Assembly: GCA_963580285.1 (NCBI GenBank)
Contig: OY757026.1
Coordinates: forward strand, 66,527,396-66,591,395
Reading direction: 5' to 3'
Source: Lucinisca nassula
Lineage: Eukaryota > Mollusca > Bivalvia > Lucinida > Lucinidae
Length of the DNA stretch: 64,000 bases
Each line of letters starts with the position of its first letter. Positions within the stretch are counted from its first letter, which is position 1. Positions 20,800 through 31,880 of this stretch are shown here, piece by piece. Made by a program: the position numbers and the translations under genes. The notes beneath the pieces are model-generated. The model was not told the DNA's origin. It saw only the letters and a program-made list of their open reading frames with translations, and searched no databases.

Positions 20800-21064
20800 C
20801 GTAAAATTCCCTTAAAATTCGGACACCTTGAGGACTTGCTGTGATTCTCCTAGACAAATTTGTTTCATTTGAGCCCAAAAGGTAAAGATGGAAAAGAAAC
20901 AATGTAGACCCTGATCAGACTGCAGGCCCAGATCAGATGCCACATGATCAGCGACTTCCAAGTTCAGCATTTTCTTAACAAATAAATCTGACATCCCTAA
21001 ATTTTGAAATGGATTCCTGCTTTATATTAACGGGCAGCAGATATCCCATTCAGTACAAAATGGG
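20800..21064. mobile_element. M4/M2 chimeric MITE
   Basis: The left half is M4 (CGTAAAATTCCC, CACCTTGAGGACTTGCTG, GTAGACCCTGATCAGACTGC). At about 20923 it switches to M2 (GGCCCAGATCAGATGCC, CATCCCTAAATTTTGAAATGG, CAGTACAAAATGGG, TTAA). The switch lies exactly within the shared core hairpin. TTAA follows (21065-21068). Confidence 0.7.
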
Positions 21065-21083
21065 TTAAGCAGCAAGTTTTTAA

Positions 21084-21301
21084 CCCTTTTCCTGTTGAAT
21101 ATTCATATATGCCACACCTACAACTGATTATTAACCAATCAGATTACTTGATGCAAAATATTGTGACAAATTCATAAAATGAATGACAAACATTGAAGAT
21201 CCTGATCAGATGGCTTCTTCAGAAGCCATCTGAAGAAGCCATCTGATCTGGATCTTCATTGTTTGAAAGATAAGACATATCCGGGCTCAGCAGCACAAGG
21301 G
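21084..21301. mobile_element. M1 MITE, variant core
   Basis: TTAA on both sides. The core contains an extra GAAGCCATCTGAAGAAGCC, a small duplication within the hairpin loop. Confidence 0.85.
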
Positions 21302-21436
21302 TTAAAGACGCATAAACCCAAAGTGATGAGAGACCCAATTTTCGAAATCACTAGACCAACTGAAACTTGTGGGTAATCCCACTTAATAGATAACAATAGG
21401 CTCATGTTTAGAATAGAAAATAAAGAAAACTTTTAA

Positions 21437-21649
21437 CCCTTATCTAGCGGAATATTCATCTAGGCCACACTGTGACACCCATTTCAGTCTATCAACCAAT
21501 CAAAATACTTTATGTAATTTATTGCTACAAATTCATAAACTGAATGCCAAACAGTGTAGATCCTGATCAAGTGGCTTCTTCAGAAGCCATCTGATCTGGA
21601 TCTACACTGTTTCCAAAGATAGGGGTTGTCGCAAACAGCAAGATAAGAG
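21437..21649. mobile_element. M1 MITE
   Basis: TTAA at 21433-21436, start CCCTTATCTAGCGG, end CAGCAAGATAAGAG. The right TTAA has mutated. Confidence 0.8.
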
Positions 21650-21670
21650 CAACATATACAGGGAATCCGT

Positions 21671-21889
21671 TACCATAATGATCTTAAGTACTGGGACACA
21701 AAGGCCTAACCAAACATTGCAGATCCAGATCAGAAGGAGCAGTCTGATCAGGATCTACACTGTTTGCCATTCCATCTGCACTTTTTGGACTCCTCATTAA
21801 ATCGTGAAACAAATTTTTTAAAATTTTAGGGGAATTACACCAAGTTCTCAAATTTATAAGGTGTCCAAATTTTTAGGATTTTTACGGTA
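21671..21889. mobile_element. M4 MITE, inverted
   Basis: TACCATAATGATC at the left and CCAAATTTTTAGGATTTTTACGG at the right are M4 ends in opposite order. The core lacks one arm (CAGATCAGAAGGAGCAGTCTGATCAGG). Confidence 0.65.
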
Positions 21890-22003
21890 TTTCTCATGAT
21901 GTTATTGTATGTTGTGGGTCTTCATTTTAATCTTCTGTCTAAATCTACTTAATACAGTCTACACTCATTGTCCACCACTTGGCATGTTCAAAATGGTTTT
22001 TAA

Positions 22004-22208
22004 CCCTTGTCCTGCTGAATATTCATATATGCCACACCCACTACCTATTATCAACCAATCAGATTACTTGATGCAAATTATTACAACATATTCATAACCT
22101 GAATGACAAACAATGTAGATCCTGATCAGATGGCTTCTTCAGAAGCCATCTGATCTGGATTTACATTGTTTCAAAGAAAAGGCATATCCGGGTTCAGCAG
22201 GACAAGGG
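22004..22208. mobile_element. M1 MITE, complete variant
   Basis: TTAA at 22000-22003 and 22209-22212; termini CCCTTGTCCTGCTG and CAGCAGGACAAGGG are perfect inverses. Confidence 0.85.
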
Positions 22209-22212
22209 TTAA

Positions 22213-22262
22213 GTCCACTTTTAAACAGTCCCAAAGGTGGTCTGAATATACATACAGTAGTA
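22213..22262. mobile_element. M7 fragment
   Basis: GTCCACTTTTAAACAGTCCC and GGTGGTCTGAATATAC resemble the M7 middle and end. Confidence 0.45.
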
Positions 22263-22449
22263 ACTTTACCGCATTTATACTTCTAATCTATGGAAAGCCA
22301 TAAATTTTAGCTAGGCAACTGGAAGCTACATAGTTGGTCCTCCCATAAATGATAAAGCTAACAGTTTGATATTCCACTTCTGAATGCCATTCAAAAACAA
22401 ACATCACTGCAGACTATATGAGCATGGGATAAAAATGCTTATGACAACA

Positions 22450-22785
22450 AAGAGCAATTTGTGGAAAAACCAGAGCACCCGGAGGAGAAAAAGCAAGTGT
22501 TTGTGAAACACTGAGGCCCCCGGACAGCGCATGTGAAATATTTAAGCCATATCACTAATCAAGGTCAAGGTCGCGAGATCAAAAATTATGCTACCACTGG
22601 AAAGGTATTGTGACAAGGAATGCACATGTGAAATATCAAAGCCCTATATACAATTCAAAAGTTATGCCCAATGTTAAGGTTTTTGAGGACAAACAAACAA
22701 ACCAACAGACAGACAGACAAACAGACAGATGGACAGACAGACCAAAAACTATATGCCCCAGAATCTTTGATACCAGGGGCATAAA
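22450..22785. mobile_element. Short GGGGCATA-type element
   Basis: It ends CTATATGCCCC...GGGGCATAA, the same 3' hairpin type as the tandem element at 33452-35052, preceded by a GACAGACA microsatellite (about 22699-22741). The left border is uncertain. Confidence 0.5.
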
Positions 22786-22789
22786 ACAC

Positions 22790-22908
22790 CTGACCTTCCA
22801 TTGCAGGACTTGGCATCTCACAATCATAGTGAGACCCGAGCGTGGTGCAAACCACAGCGGTGAGTCTCAGTCCTAATGGCTATAGCCAACTAAGCCACAG
22901 AGGCCCAA
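22790..22908 (-). mobile_element. SINE-E-like tRNA-derived fragment
   Basis: Read on the minus strand, TCTGTGGCTTAGTTGGCTATAGCC provides a box-A-like region and the sequence continues into a body with GACTCACC. It is related to the copy at 57546 but divergent. Confidence 0.5.
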
Positions 22909-23120
22909 TAAAATGTTGTACCAGTAATTATCCCCTCGCTTTTCGACAAAAATACTTTTGTAGGAGTTGCTTCCCCTTAATTCGAAAAATGACCATAAAT
23001 GGTCATTTTTTTTTATATATAACCTATAGAATGTATGGGTACCAGTGTAGGTATGTTATATCCAGAACATGCATTAATAATGAATATTATAAAGAGGATG
23101 ACATGTACTGTACAGTCCAC

Positions 23121-23386
23121 GCCCATCTGGGCTTGAAGAAATAGATTGGACTGCATGATGCTTCTGCAATTGTGAGTACTGGTAAACAACTTAGAAGATC
23201 TAAGCTTGCCCCAGCAAAGTGGTGCAAGTCGGCCCGTCCATGCATATAAACCCTTTTTGTTTTACTGGGCGACAGGGACAGTGAGGTGTCATTGCCAGGT
23301 AAAAGTCCCACAAAAATTGGAAGCAACATCTCCAAAATGACCTAAATAGCGTTGACAGGGACATTAAACCTCAAATCAAACAAAGA
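23121..23386 (+). mobile_element. SINE-B copy, sense
   Basis: Starts CCCATCTGGGCTTGAAGAA and ends GGGACATTAAACCTCAAATC plus AAACAAAG. Confidence 0.8.
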
Positions 23387-23518
23387 CATGATTGTACATG
23401 CCAGTAACAGGAACGCTTAAACAACCATGTCCGGAGGTTTAACCCACTGTTAGCCATAGCTATTCAATAAACATTCTTCTGTCTCAATGGTTCAATATTT
23501 GCTTTTAAAGCTTTTCAA

Positions 23519-23739
23519 CCCGTTTTGTACCAAATGAAATCTTCCTCCTTATATATAGCAGGAGTCCATTTCAAAATTTAGGGATGTCAGGTTGTGTTTT
23601 CTTCAAAAACTATTTGGAAATTGGCTGAAAATGTTGTAAAACGGTGTAGGCCCTGATCAGATCCCGACTTCTGCGGCATCTGATCTGGGCCTGCACTGTT
23701 TGCCAAATACCCGTTTTGGGGTTTCTGGTACAAAATGGG
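23519..23739. mobile_element. M2 MITE
   Basis: Start CCCGTTTTGTACCAAATG, end TGGTACAAAATGGG before TTAA (23740-23743). The core is CCTGATCAGATCCC...GGCATCTGATCTGGG. The pair TTTGTACC/GGTACAAA forms the terminal repeat. Confidence 0.8.
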
Positions 23740-23907
23740 TTAAAGCTTTTTAAGTCCCATTCAAGTGCTTGGTAAGTTTAGTTTGGCCCTAAATCTTTCT
23801 TTCACCCAGAATGAATGACTGACAAACTATTTTCACACTATATTTTGTTGACCCATTTAACACCAATCACATTGACAGAAAAACGGTATAAATTTAATTT
23901 TTGGAAG

Positions 23908-24245
23908 CGTGTGTGTGTGTGTGAATTCGGGTTTAACATCACTTTCAACAATTTTTCAGTTATATCACGACGGTGTCTGGTTGCGACAGGGAGCTCAATG
24001 CTCACTTTTATAGTGCTGCCTCACTGAAATATCATGTCCCAGACACATTACATGATACCAAACCCAGTCACATTATCCTGACACTAGGTCGACCAGTCCT
24101 AGCTCTACCCCGTAAATCTGAGTGCCAAGCGAGGAGCAGCTAGTACCATTCTTAACGACTTTGGTATGTCGCGGCCCAGTATCGAACCAGTGACATCCCG
24201 TTCCCCGGAGCGGACACTCTACCAACTAAGCTATCAGGGCCGATA
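23908..24245 (-). mobile_element. SINE-A, full length with TSD
   Basis: AATTTTTGGAAG flanks it (23896-23907, 24246-24257). It starts with a GT repeat (inverse of the AC tail) and ends with the tRNA-like head, read on the minus strand as TAGCTTAGTTGGTAGAG (box A) and a box-B-like GTTCGATAC. Confidence 0.88.
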
Positions 24246-24471
24246 AATTTTTGGAAGGATATGGTTCAAGATTGAGCCCAGAATCAAGTCACAAGGCATG
24301 ACTTATCAGCTTTTTGGTTTGTTTTGAAGCGTACAAACAGGAATCCCCCAACACAACCCACCCCGGACTCTCATTTTGGCTAATTTGACCCCAAAACCCA
24401 TCAAGTTTGTAGCAGGATATCCATGGGATGACATAATTACCTAAGCTAATTCTTTCAATTTTTGGCATTAA

Positions 24472-24691
24472 CTCATTTAGTACCGGAAACCCCTAAAGGG
24501 GTACTTGGCAAACAGTGCAGGCCCAAATCAGATGCCGCAGAATGCAGCATCTGATCAGGGCCTCCACTGTTTGCTAAAAGTTCAGTCATTTTCTAGATAA
24601 ATTTTTATGAAAACACAACCTGACACCCCTATATTTTGAAATAGACTCCTGCTATATATAAGGAGGAAGATTCCATTTGGTACAAAAAGGG
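24472..24691. mobile_element. M2 MITE, complete
   Basis: TTAA at 24468-24471 and 24692-24695; CTCATTTAGTACCGG start and GGTACAAAAAGGG end; core GATGCCGCAGAATGCAGCATC. Confidence 0.82.
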
Positions 24692-24895
24692 TTAAAATGG
24701 AACTGAATTAACTTGCATCCAAAGTTCAAGAACTGCAATTATTAGGGCAATACTCACAGTAAGCCCTTTTTAAGCAAAAATATGTGTATCTTACTTGAGG
24801 ACCCCAAAGTTACCATTTATGCTGTCACTGAGACCCTAATTTTCATTGAACCTCGAGGGAAAAACCCTGGTTCAAAGCTATATATACATGTATAA

Positions 24896-25225
24896 ACCGG
24901 CCCGATAGCTCAGTTGGTAGAGTGTCGACTCCGGGGAACGGGAGGTCACGGGTTCGATCCCGGGCCGCGACATACCAAAGTCGTTAAATTGTACTAGCTG
25001 CTCCTAGCTTGGCACTCAGATTTACAGGGGAAGAGCTAGGACTGGTCAACCCAGTGTCAGGATAATGTGACTGGGTGTGGTATCATGTAATGTGTCTGGG
25101 ACATGATACTTCAGTGAGGCAGCACTATAAAAGTGAGCATTGAGCTCCCTGTCACAACCAGACACTGTCGTGATATGACTGAAAAACTGTTGAAAGCGAC
25201 GTTAAACCTGAATTCACACACACAC
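24896..25225 (+). mobile_element. SINE-A, full length with TSD
   Basis: ACATGTATAA flanks it (24886-24895, 25226-25235). The head holds TAGCTCAGTTGGTAGAG (box A) and GGGTTCGATCCC (box B). The body ends GTTGAAAGCGACGTTAAACC, then an AC tail. Pol III promoter boxes appear intact. Confidence 0.9.
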
Positions 25226-25672
25226 ACATGTATAACTTTTTGCATTAGTAAGCTCAATCAGGGCGAATGATTATAAGTGTTAAATTTAGTGGCTGAGGAG
25301 CCGGGCCCTCTGAGCCCAAAGGCCTTGGTAAATTTTAAAGCGGGCCATTCCGAAATATAAGTGTTTCAAGGAAAATTCATAAGTTTTTTTTTTTTGGCTT
25401 GTTTTTTCGGCAACATACTTATCAAGGTTCAATGAATGATTCACATCTGATACCTATGCTGATAACAATTTTAAGAAATATATGAATAAATAGTTTTATA
25501 TTTCACAACTTTTACAGCTCAAATTTTCTATGTGTTAAAGATGGACCATAAGAAAAGGTCCCTTTGCATTCTTAGCTTTTGTACCAAATGGAATCTTCCT
25601 CCTTACATATAGCAACAGTCCATTTCAAAATTTAGTGGTGTCAGGTTGTGTTTTCTTCAAAATTTATTTTTA

Positions 25673-26010
25673 GAAGCCTCGGTGTTGTAGTGGTTACGCT
25701 ACTCGCCTTGTAAACCAGGGATCGCAGGATCGATCCCGGGCTTCTCCAGACTTTCGGAGTGAGTGAGTGAGTTTTAGTTTTACGTCCCACCAACAGCTAA
25801 GGTCATACGGAGACGGGACCTCGGTTTAAAGACTCATCCGAAAGTCTGGAGAAGCCCGGGATCGATCCTGCAATCCCTGGTTTACAAGGCGAGTAGCGTA
25901 ACCACTGCACCACTGAGGCTTCTCCCAGACTTTCGGAAGAGTCTTTAAACCGAGGTCCCTCTCCGTATGACCTTAGCTGTTGGTGGGACGTAAAACTCAA
26001 AACACTCACT
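25673..26010 (+). mobile_element. SINE-D (outer), interrupted
   Basis: A sense head (AAGCCTCGGTGTTGTAGTGG, box-B-like GGATCGATCC) is split at the 13-bp CCAGACTTTCGGA (25746-25758, 25925-25937). The tail resumes GAGTCTTTAAACCGAGG to GGTGGGACGTAAAACTC. Confidence 0.82.
25759..25924 (-). mobile_element. SINE-D (inner), full length
   Basis: A complete antisense SINE-D from the GTGAGTGAGTGAG tail to the GAGGCTTCTC head, inserted in the outer SINE-D with a perfect 13-bp duplication. Confidence 0.85.
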
Positions 26011-26344
26011 CAAATTTTGTTTGGAAAATGGCTGAACTTTTTGCAAATAGTGAAGGCCCTGATCAGACACCGCATTCTGCGGTGTCTGATCTGGGCCTGC
26101 ACTGTTTGCCAGGGTACCTGTTTTGGGGTTTCTGGTACAAAATGGGTTAATGCAAGTGAACAGCCTGCTTGTACATGGTCCTATAGATGAATGGCTAAAG
26201 TCTGGCAAGGTTTCTTCCTAGTCCTTATAAGGTTTCTTCTACATGTCTGCAAACAACAGTGGCCACCATGCGCACATTTAGTTGTCAATTACCTATAGTG
26301 CAATATGCTTGGCTCTGTAGCTACTGGTGATGGCCGTAGAGAGC

Positions 26345-26395
26345 ATTCATGAGTGAGTGAGTTTTACATCCCACCAACAGCTAAGTCATAAGGGA
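26345..26395 (-). mobile_element. SINE-D 3' fragment
   Basis: GAGTGAGTGAGTTTTACATC and CCACCAACAGCTAAG match the antisense SINE-D tail. Confidence 0.6.
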
Positions 26396-26605
26396 GTTTA
26401 ATTCTCCCTTGTTAAACCTTTAAAAGCCTTAGACCTATTTTTGTCTGTTTTATTGTGACAAAATAACATAAAAAGTTTCAAGTTGTTTTTACCTACTAGT
26501 AATTGATTCGTGCAGGTTCACTTTACTATGAAATGTGTAGGTGTGACATTCAAACTGAGCCAAGCAAGACAAATGAGATTGAAATCCTAAAAAACACTGC
26601 AATAG

Positions 26606-26866
26606 ATTTTGTTTGTTTGATTTGGGGTTTAACATCCACCTCAACACTGTATAGGTCATTTTGGAGACTTTGTGGGACATTTAGCCGACAATGAGATGAA
26701 ATGACACCAACATGACTCACACCACTTTTCCTGGGCAGGCTTAGAACCTCTAAGCGCAGGCTTAAAACCTCTAAGCAGTTTACCAATATTCATGTGCAGT
26801 CGGTTTCAGCTCTGCGTGGAAGCATCAGCCTAATCTATTTCTCCAAGCCCAGATGGGCGGGGGTCA
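26606..26866 (-). mobile_element. SINE-B copy, rearranged
   Basis: Antisense, with an internal deletion after ATGAAATGACA and a small duplication of GCAGGCTTAGAACCTCTAAG. Confidence 0.7.
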
Positions 26867-27013
26867 CATTAGCAATGGATAAGTATGAAGACTAATTTTC
26901 CCAATAATAATTAAAATCCAAAGTTGTGCCATGGGTATCACCGAGGCAGTTCAAATGAATACCTGCAACATAGGTTTTTATGGGGAATGGACATAAATTA
27001 TCCAAATACCCTT

Positions 27014-27185
27014 TACAGAGGATCTTACATGAGTGCATGTTCATGTATTATTGAATTTATAAGACGAGTTGAGGAATAGGGTTAAAATGCAAGACTTTGC
27101 TGAGCATTTTATCCCTTTTCCTCAACGAGTTTAATAAATTTAATAATACATGTATATGAGCATGAATGCAAGTGTCATATATCAT
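27014..27185. mobile_element. Fold-back MITE, GAGTTGAGGAA type
   Basis: GTATTATTGAATTTATAAG with GAGTTGAGGAATAGGG is mirrored by CCCTTTTCCTCAACGAG with TTTAATAATACATG, giving imperfect arms of about 60 bp around GACTTTGCT. A partial copy occurs at about 18045-18120. Confidence 0.65.
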
Positions 27186-27565
27186 ATGACATTTAAAATG
27201 CATTATTAAATTAATTCAATTTGTTTACAAAAAATGGCAATATTCCGCCATTAGTAAACACGACATTGTTAAGAACGTTATATGTTAAGGACGTCGTACG
27301 TGTAACGTTACAGGGCGTATCTAACTAATTTGCATATTTAATCCACTAGTGGATTATCAAATTTATCATATAGCGTTATTTACACTCTCGGACGACGTCA
27401 TATGATAAATCTATTTCTATGCTAAAGTCTGCAATTCTAGCTGTCCTATGAATAATAGAAATTCACAGCCATTATCTTTCTTTTTCCTTTTTGGAAATCT
27501 TTAAATTTTATTCTATCTCGGTCTTAGAATCAAACGTAAAAAATTAACAAACTTATACTTTCAAA

Positions 27566-27838
27566 TATATGGGCTGCATGATGCTTCCACGCAGAGCTGA
27601 ATCCAGCCCGCACACTAGTACTGGTAAACTGCTTAGAGGATCTAAGCCTGTCCAGGAACAGCGGTGCGAGGTGGACCATCCATGCTAATAAACCCTATTG
27701 GTTTCATTGGGCGACAGGGCTTGAGATGTCATTTCATCTCAATGTCGGGTAAAAGTCCCACAAAATTGGAAGCAACATCTCCAAAATGACCTTTACAGTG
27801 TTGACGGGGACGTTAAAACCTCAAATCAAACAAAAAAA
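27566..27838 (+). mobile_element. SINE-B copy, sense
   Basis: From TATATGGGCTGCATGATGC to GGGGACGTTAAAACCTC with AAATCAAAC tail. Its first bases (GCCCCCGCCC) are missing. Confidence 0.82.
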
Positions 27839-27916
27839 CTTTCAAGCAAATTACATGTACACTGTATATCCGAAAACATGTTAAAATAATAATGCTTATA
27901 AATATAAAGAGTTTAA

Positions 27917-28131
27917 CTCTTTTTGTACCAAATGGAATCTTTCTCGACCTTATATATAGCAGGAGTCCATTTCAAAATTTAGGGGTGTCACGTTGTGTTT
28001 TCTGCAAAATTTATTTGGGAAATGGCTTAACTTTTTGCAAACAGTGTAGGCCCTGATCAGAAGCCGCCGTCTGATCTGGGCCTGCACTGTTTGCCAAGGT
28101 ACCCCTTTTGGGGTTTCTGGTACTGAATGGG
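27917..28131. mobile_element. M2 MITE
   Basis: TTAA at 27913-27916 and 28132-28135; core shortened to CCTGATCAGAAGCCGCCGTCTG. Confidence 0.8.
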
Positions 28132-28555
28132 TTAATGGTGTACATGTACATACTTTTTTGTATTAAGTTGAGTAATTTCGGTATACCATATTACATGAAC
28201 TGTAATGAAATATTTAATAACAGCTTTAAGGAGTTATACAATATCATTTAAACAAGGAAAGCAAAACAGCCTTTTCAGACTGAACCATAAACATCTTGTG
28301 GTTAAAAGGAGATAATGAAGCAATTTTTCTGAAATGTGCCATTTAATTAAATGACCTATGGTGTAGTCTTAGAGGCAGATGCTAAAGATAGATTTGGCTG
28401 AGATCAGATTGCATGACCCATGACAGAGTTTCAGGACAGACCACTAACCTATATAAAGCCCCCAAAGTAGGCAAGGTTACAAAATTTTGCAAAACGTTAC
28501 TCAACTGACAAGCATTTTGAGTTGAAGTTCTTAACTAAAAGTAAAAGGAGGCTTT

Positions 28556-31490
28556 TAATTGTTTGTTATGGAGTTTTACTGCCCAGTCAACACATTTACT
28601 GGGCATGCACAAGAGGTTATTCTGTAACCAATAAAGTGCAGACAGTGCAATTGACAACTGCCCTTCTTGAATCAGCAGAAGGCAGAGAATGTCCTCACTG
28701 TAGAATAAATCTCCACAAAAGAATGTTGCCTACCCTGGTAGGTATTCAGAAGAACCTGCAACCCCCAACCACAAGTCAGACGCACATCAGTCCGATCTAT
28801 ATGATCTATCTCCACAAAAGAATGTTGCCTATACCCTGGCAGATATTGAACATGTATACGTAAGCTCTAGACCACATGTCAGACGTACATCAGACTGAGG
28901 TACACATGATCTATCTCCACAAAAGAATGTTGCCTATACCCTGGCAGGTATTGAACGTGTAACTTCCTGACCAACAGTCAGATGCACATCAGACTAAGTT
29001 ACACACATTCTATCTCCACAAAAGAATGTTGCCTATACCCTGACAGGTATTGAACATGTAACCTACTGTCCAACAGTCAGACACACATCAGACTGAGCTA
29101 CACATGATTAATCTCCACAAAAGAATGTTGCCTATACCCTGACAGGTATTGAACATGTAACCTACTGACCAACAGTCAGACACACATCAGACTGAGCTAC
29201 ACATGATTAATCTCCACAAAAGAATGTTGCCTATACCCTGACAGGTATTGAACATGTAACCTACATGTACTGACCAACAGTCAGACACACATCAGACTGA
29301 GCTACACATGATTAATCTCCACAAAAGAATGTTGCCTATACCCTGACAGGTATTGAACATGTAACCTACTGACCAACAGTCAGACACACATGAGACTGAG
29401 CTACACATGATCTATCTCCACAGAAGAATGTTGCCTATACCCTGACAGGTATTGAACATGTTACCTCTGTACCACATGTCAGACTTACATCAGACTGAGC
29501 TATACATGATCAATCTCCTAAAAAGAATGTTGCCTATACCCTGGCAGGTATTGAACATGTTACCTCTGTACCACATGTCAGACTTACATCAGACTGAGCT
29601 ATACATGATCAATCTCCTAAAAAGAATGTTGCCTATACCCTGGCAGGTATTGAACATGTTACCTCTGTACCACATGTCAGACTTACATCAGACTGAGCTA
29701 TACATGATCAATCTCCTAAAAAGAATGTTGCCTATACCCTGGCAGGTATTGAACATGTTACCTCTGTACCACATGTCAGACTTACATCAGACTGAGCTAT
29801 ACATGATCAATCTCCTAAAAAGAATGTTGCCTATACCCTGGCAGGTATTGAACATGTTACCTCTGTACCACATGTCAGACTTACATCAGACTGAGCTATA
29901 CATGATCAATCTCCTAAAAAGATTGTTGCCTATACCCTGGCAGGTATTGAACATGTTACCTCTGTACCACATGTCAGACTTACATCAGACTGAGCTATAC
30001 ATGATCAATCTCCTAAAAAGAATGTTGCCTATACCCTTGAGTATTGAACATGTTACCTCTGTACCACATGTCAGACTTACATCAGACTGAGCTATACATG
30101 ATCAATCTCCTAAAAAGAATGTTGCCTATACCCTGGCAGGTATTGAACATGTTACCTCTGTACCACATGTCAGATGTACATCAGACTGAGCTATACATGA
30201 TCAATCTCCTAAAAAGAATGTTGCCTATACCCTGGCAGGTATTGAACATGTTACCTCTGTACCACATGTCAGACTTACATCAGACTGAGCTATACATGAT
30301 CAATCTCCTAAAAAGAATGTTGCCTATACCCTGGCAGGTATTGAACATGTTACCTCTGTACCACATGTCAGACTTACATCAGACTGAGCTATACATGATC
30401 AATCTCCTAAAAAGAATGTTGCCTATACCCTGGCAGGTATTGAACATGTTACCTCTGTACCACATGTCAGACTTACATCAGACTGAGCTATACATGATCA
30501 ATCTCCTAAAAAGAATGTTGCCTATACCCTGGCAGGTATTGAACATGTTACCTCTGTACCACATGTCAGACTTACATCAGACTGAGCTATACATGATCAA
30601 TCTCCTAAAAAGAATGTTGCCTATACCCTGACAGGTATTGAACATGTTACCTCTGTACCACATGTCAGACTTACATCAGACTGAGCTATACATGATCAAT
30701 CTCCTAAAAAGATTGTTGCCTATACCCTTGCAGGTATTGAACATGTAACCTCTGGACCACATGTCAGATGTACATCAGACTGAGCTATACATGATCAATC
30801 TCCTAAAAAGATTGTTGCCTATACCCTTGCAGGTATTGAACATGTAACCTCTGGACCACATGTCAGATGTACATCGGATGAGCTATACATGATCAATCTC
30901 CTAAAAAGATTGTTGCCTATACCCTTGCAGGTATTGAACATGTAACCTCTGGACCACATGTCAGATGTACATCAGACTGAGCTATACATGATCAATCTCC
31001 TCAAAAGATTGTTGCCTATACCCTTGCAGGTATTGAACATGTTACCTCTGGACCACATGTCAGATGTACATCAGACTGAGCTATACATGATCAATCTCCT
31101 AAAAAGATTGTTGCCTATACCCTTGCAGGTATTGAACATGCAACTTCCTGACCACCAGTCAGATGTACATCAGACTAAGTTACACATGTTCAGTCTCCAC
31201 AAAAGAATGTTGCCAACCCTTGCAGGTATTGAACATGCAACTTCCTGACCACCAGTCAGATGTACATCAGACTAAGTTACACATGTTCAGTCTCCACAAA
31301 AGAATGTTGCCAACCCTTGCAGGTATTGAACATGCAACTTCCTGACCACCAGTCAGATGTACATCAGACTAAGTTACACATGTTCAGTCTCCACAAAAGA
31401 ATGTTGCCAACCCTGGCAGGTATTGAACATGCAACTTCCTGACCAACAGTCAGACGCACATCAGACTGAGATTATAATGAGGCCAGCATA
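28556..31490 (-). mobile_element. SINE-C with amplified tRNA-like head
   Basis: The SINE-C tail and body in antisense (GGAGTTTTACTGCCCAGTC, GACAACTGCCCTTCTTGAA) lead at about 28710 into the head region, which is repeated about 28 times. The last unit ends with CAGACTGAG and a GAGGCC-type terminus near 31475, as normal SINE-C copies do. I interpret the whole as one insertion whose head expanded in place. Confidence 0.78.
28710..31470 (-). repeat. 28-unit minisatellite, 99-bp period
   Basis: The marker GTTGCC ends at 28730, 28829, 28934, 29033, 29132 and so on to 31408: 28 units, mostly 99 bp apart, with 97-bp units at the right end and 105 bp twice. Central units (29452-30620) are almost identical, edge units diverge, as in unequal-exchange arrays. 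On the minus strand each unit carries a box-A-like TAGCTCAGTCTGATG and a box-B-like GTTCAATACC. Because 99 is divisible by three, long open frames of a 33-residue repeat appear; a 2-bp deletion near 30030 breaks them. Confidence 0.92.
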
Positions 31491-31544
31491 ATATACCGGT
31501 AGACATGGACAATTTTAAAATCATTGGGGCGTAAGAATCTTCAT

Positions 31545-31680
31545 TATGCAAAAGGGAGAGAATGCCCATAGAAAATACATGTACCATAGTTCCTCCATTA
31601 AAGAATGTTGCTTGACCAAGCTTGGAAATTTGAACCTGCAGCATCCTGATCACTATCCAACCACCAGCAGAGAAAGGCTG
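31545..31680 (-). mobile_element. SINE-C fragment, diverged
   Basis: GGGAGAGAATGCCCATAGAAAA, AAAGAATGTTGC and ATCCTGATCACTATCC resemble the antisense body-head junction. Confidence 0.5.
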
Positions 31681-31685
31681 ACTAA

Positions 31686-31859
31686 CCCTTATCTTGCTGT
31701 TCACGACAACCCCTATCTTCTGAAGAAGCCATCTGATCAGGATCTACACTGTTTGGCATTCAGTTTATGAATTTGTAGCAATAAATTCCATCAAGTAATT
31801 TGATTGGTTGATAGACAGAAATGGGTGTGGCTTAAATGAATATTCAGCAAGAGAATGGG
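31686..31859. mobile_element. M1 MITE, half core deleted
   Basis: CCCTTATCTTGCTGTTCACG start, CAGCAAGAGAATGGG end before TTAA; one core arm is lost. Confidence 0.75.
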
Positions 31860-31880
31860 TTAAGGGATAATTCTCCTTAT

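Larger units (their letters stand above)
25576..26146. mobile_element. M2 MITE split by two SINE-D copies
   Basis: Left half from TTTGTACCAAATGGAATC to CTTCAAAATTTATTT; right half from GGAAAATGGCTGAAC to GGTACAAAATGGG before TTAA (26147-26150). The middle (about 25673-26010) is the SINE-D nest. Confidence 0.8.

Noticed and set aside
24896..24975. Functional tRNA gene
   Set aside because: The cloverleaf-like sequence recurs at 51345 and 43740 joined to the same SINE-A body, tail and target duplications, so it is a SINE head.
25673..26010. A single large fold-back transposon
   Set aside because: The inverted symmetry is explained by one SINE-D inserted in another in opposite orientation, with a 13-bp duplication.
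29452..31442. Open frames encoding a 33-residue tandem peptide
   Set aside because: The frame is open only because the SINE-derived unit is 99 bp. It reads antisense to the SINE, lacks a separate promoter or exon context and is broken by small unit-length changes.
28710..31470. CRISPR-like array
   Set aside because: The 99-bp units are repeated as a whole with no unique spacers, the host is a eukaryote, and the unit is a SINE head.
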